Made by a program: the position numbers and the translations under genes. From Luscinia megarhynchos (Eukaryota; Chordata; Aves; Passeriformes; Turdidae), in assembly GCA_034336665.1 (NCBI GenBank), contig JAPFBE010000013.1, positions 20,067,056-20,131,055 on the forward strand: a stretch of DNA of 64,000 nt, given 5' to 3'. Below the pieces are notes generated by a model. It made no database searches and was not told where the DNA came from. It worked only from the letters and a program-made list of their open reading frames with translations. Below, piece by piece: positions 62,321 to 64,000 of the stretch; position 1 is the stretch's first letter, and each line of letters starts with the position of its first letter.

Positions 62321-64000
62321 GTCAGCTTTTCTTAAGCTCTGTCCTGAATATTTAATTGGGTACTTAGAAAGGCACTGAATGTATCAAAACTACAAAAAGG
62401 AACCTTTACAATCTGAAATTTTGTTCCTCTTAAACATGAACTAGAATGATGGAACCTTGAAAATTTACCAGCCCTCTTGAAGAAGAATAAAAGTTTGATC
62501 AAACCTCTCTAGCCACAGTGTGCTCACTGGTCAGGTTCCTTCTTTCAGTTTTGATTTCAGATCAGCAGCATTCAGAGGAACTCCTGGGCTGCAACATACT
62601 GCATAGATTCCTCTACACTCTCAGTAAAACTGTTTTCCTATTCTAGCTGAGCCCTGGCTGTGTGCCTGCTCCTTAGTCTTCTTGGCACTGCTCATTCATC
62701 ACTTTCTGAAGGCTTTGTGTTGACTTGGTCTCACCACCTCTGCCTTCCTCACCCTGCGCTCATGAAACTTTTCCCTTCTGCAGCTCTCCATGCTCTGCTG
62801 CTGTCAGGAATGAGGTGGCCACTCTCTCCCCTTGAGGGTGTCACCTAATCCAGAAGGCAGAGCCAGCCTCAGGCAAACATGCAAGTGCCTTTCTCCTTCT
62901 AAGGACCAGCTATGCCCTTGTCAAGAGAACAAAACACACATTAACTTTGAACAAATAAAATAATGTAAATTCCACCACTCACCTTGGAGTTTGTCTGGCT
63001 GACCTTTAGGTATTGGAAAAACTACTGCCACATCCAAGCAAGGCACCTGAGCTTTCTCTGTAGTGCATAAAAATCCACCTAAAACAACACCAACTATGGA
63101 AGCTAAGGAAGGATAAGTGCCTCTCTCTCTACACATTATCATAGCTCTTCACGTGACTTTTATTTTCATGGAATTTTAGCACCAGTCATATCAAACACTG
63201 ATGGCTACAGTAGGGAGCTGGACAAAACACTCTTTCCTACAAGCCATCAGCAAGAGGTAACACGATAAAAGCAGTACAGTCTTTGTCATACAAAAGAGGA
63301 CACTAGACGAGCACCTCCTGCAATGATGATCGAAGCTACAAACTTAATTTAATATCTAGCATTTAATACTACTGTTACTGTGAGAACAACCTCAGATCAG
63401 TCCAAGAGATTCTTCACAAAAGTTCTCATCCAAAGACAAATGCTTAAGTGCCAAAGTGCAATCTGTGGTCACAGGTGACCTTGTGCACAATACCAAAAGA
63501 GCTAGCTTGCCTTAGCTTGCTTCACATGTTTTCTTTGCAGTTCACACTCCCTTCAAACTCTAGCCAACCACTTGTGACGTGTGTGCTTCCCAATTTGTTA
63601 CCTCAGCTCTGCCCTGGCTTATGCTGCTCAGTTTCATGCAATAGGTCACTTGGAAATCAACATCAGCTGCTGCAGAACAATTTTCTACCTCTCCAGCAAT
63701 TCAAGGTCCAGTTCATCACCCCTAAATGCAGTATAAACCCTTATGTCCCTATTACAGAGAAAAATTACATAAGATGGTGCTGTTGCCACTGTAAAACCTT
63801 TAACTGAGGAAGAGTTTTGCCTTGAAACCTGGGGACTGCCTGTAGAAAGGTACTTCATAAAGCTTCTAAATACAAAACCAGGTCCGTCTGAAAGAGCATG
63901 TAAGGGGCTTCCTTCACCTTATATTTCACAAGCCAATCCAGAACAGAAGTCACTTTTTGACAGTGACACATCTTCTCTTTGCGTTCCCCAAGAGCTGCAG

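Larger units (their letters stand above)
58044..64000 (-). other. NME7: NME7 intron, partial
   Basis: Intron upstream of the penultimate NME7 exon, continuing past the right edge. It contains the CR1 copy at 58201-58843, the 29-bp tandem pair at 62263, and an unrecognised open stretch at the extreme right end (63856-64000, - strand). Confidence 0.7.

Noticed and set aside
62921..63142. 73-codon open frame, - strand, ending near a GTGAGT donor-like site (possible NME7 exon)
   Set aside because: The peptide does not match any part of NME7 or another family I recognise, and the acceptor side is unconvincing.
1..64000. CRISPR arrays, operons, prophage, tRNA or rRNA genes
   Set aside because: The sequence is vertebrate nuclear DNA. 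No repeat-spacer pattern, cloverleaf or rRNA core was seen.

Overview
The window looks like vertebrate nuclear DNA, most likely from a bird. Three things support this: chicken-repeat-1 (CR1) LINE fragments, one ending in the ATTCTATGATTCT tail typical of avian CR1; an ATP1B1 protein of 305 residues, which from memory matches the chicken length and sequence style; and short, compact introns. It is not bacterial. Almost none of the long open frames are genes.

Only two protein-coding genes can be supported. ATP1B1, the beta-1 subunit of the Na+/K+-ATPase, is complete on the + strand. Its CpG-island promoter lies near 28.1-29.1 kb, its six coding exons are 29140-29239, 31747-31875, 38406-38561, 39217-39401, 41199-41279 and 41891-42157, and its 3'UTR runs to about 43.1 kb. 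The six exons join in frame to 918 nt. NME7, on the - strand, is present only as its last two coding exons (57936-58043 and 43329-43361), separated by a 14.6-kb intron. Its 5' exons lie beyond the right edge. The two genes converge tail to tail, and their poly(A) signals lie within about 40 bp of each other at 43079-43117. This is the same neighbourhood seen in mammals.

Layout: 1-28 kb is intergenic DNA upstream of ATP1B1. It holds a 1.76-kb T-free purine minisatellite (6769-8527) followed by a small CpG island, two CR1-type LINE fragments near 14.5-15.3 kb, and three perfect copies of the PBX-MEIS/PREP decamer TGATTGACAG between 10.7 and 14.4 kb. The interval 28-43 kb is ATP1B1 with its promoter, introns and 3'UTR. 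The interval 43-64 kb is the 3' part of NME7, mostly intron, with one full-length-tail CR1 copy at 58.2-58.8 kb and a CpG-rich patch near 53.4-53.7 kb.

The most noteworthy observations are: a GC-AG intron in ATP1B1 (intron 4); the interlocked convergent poly(A) signals; the stop-free minisatellite that creates spurious 600-800-residue open frames; a GGTGCC hexamer array just upstream of the ATP1B1 TATA box; the cluster of PBX-MEIS motifs; a perfect CRE in intron 1; a duplicated ~100-bp segment in intron 2; and a few unrecognised exon-like open frames with good splice sites. I see no convincing new multi-gene system. No BLAST, RepeatMasker or RNA data were available, so all family calls rest on reading the sequence.
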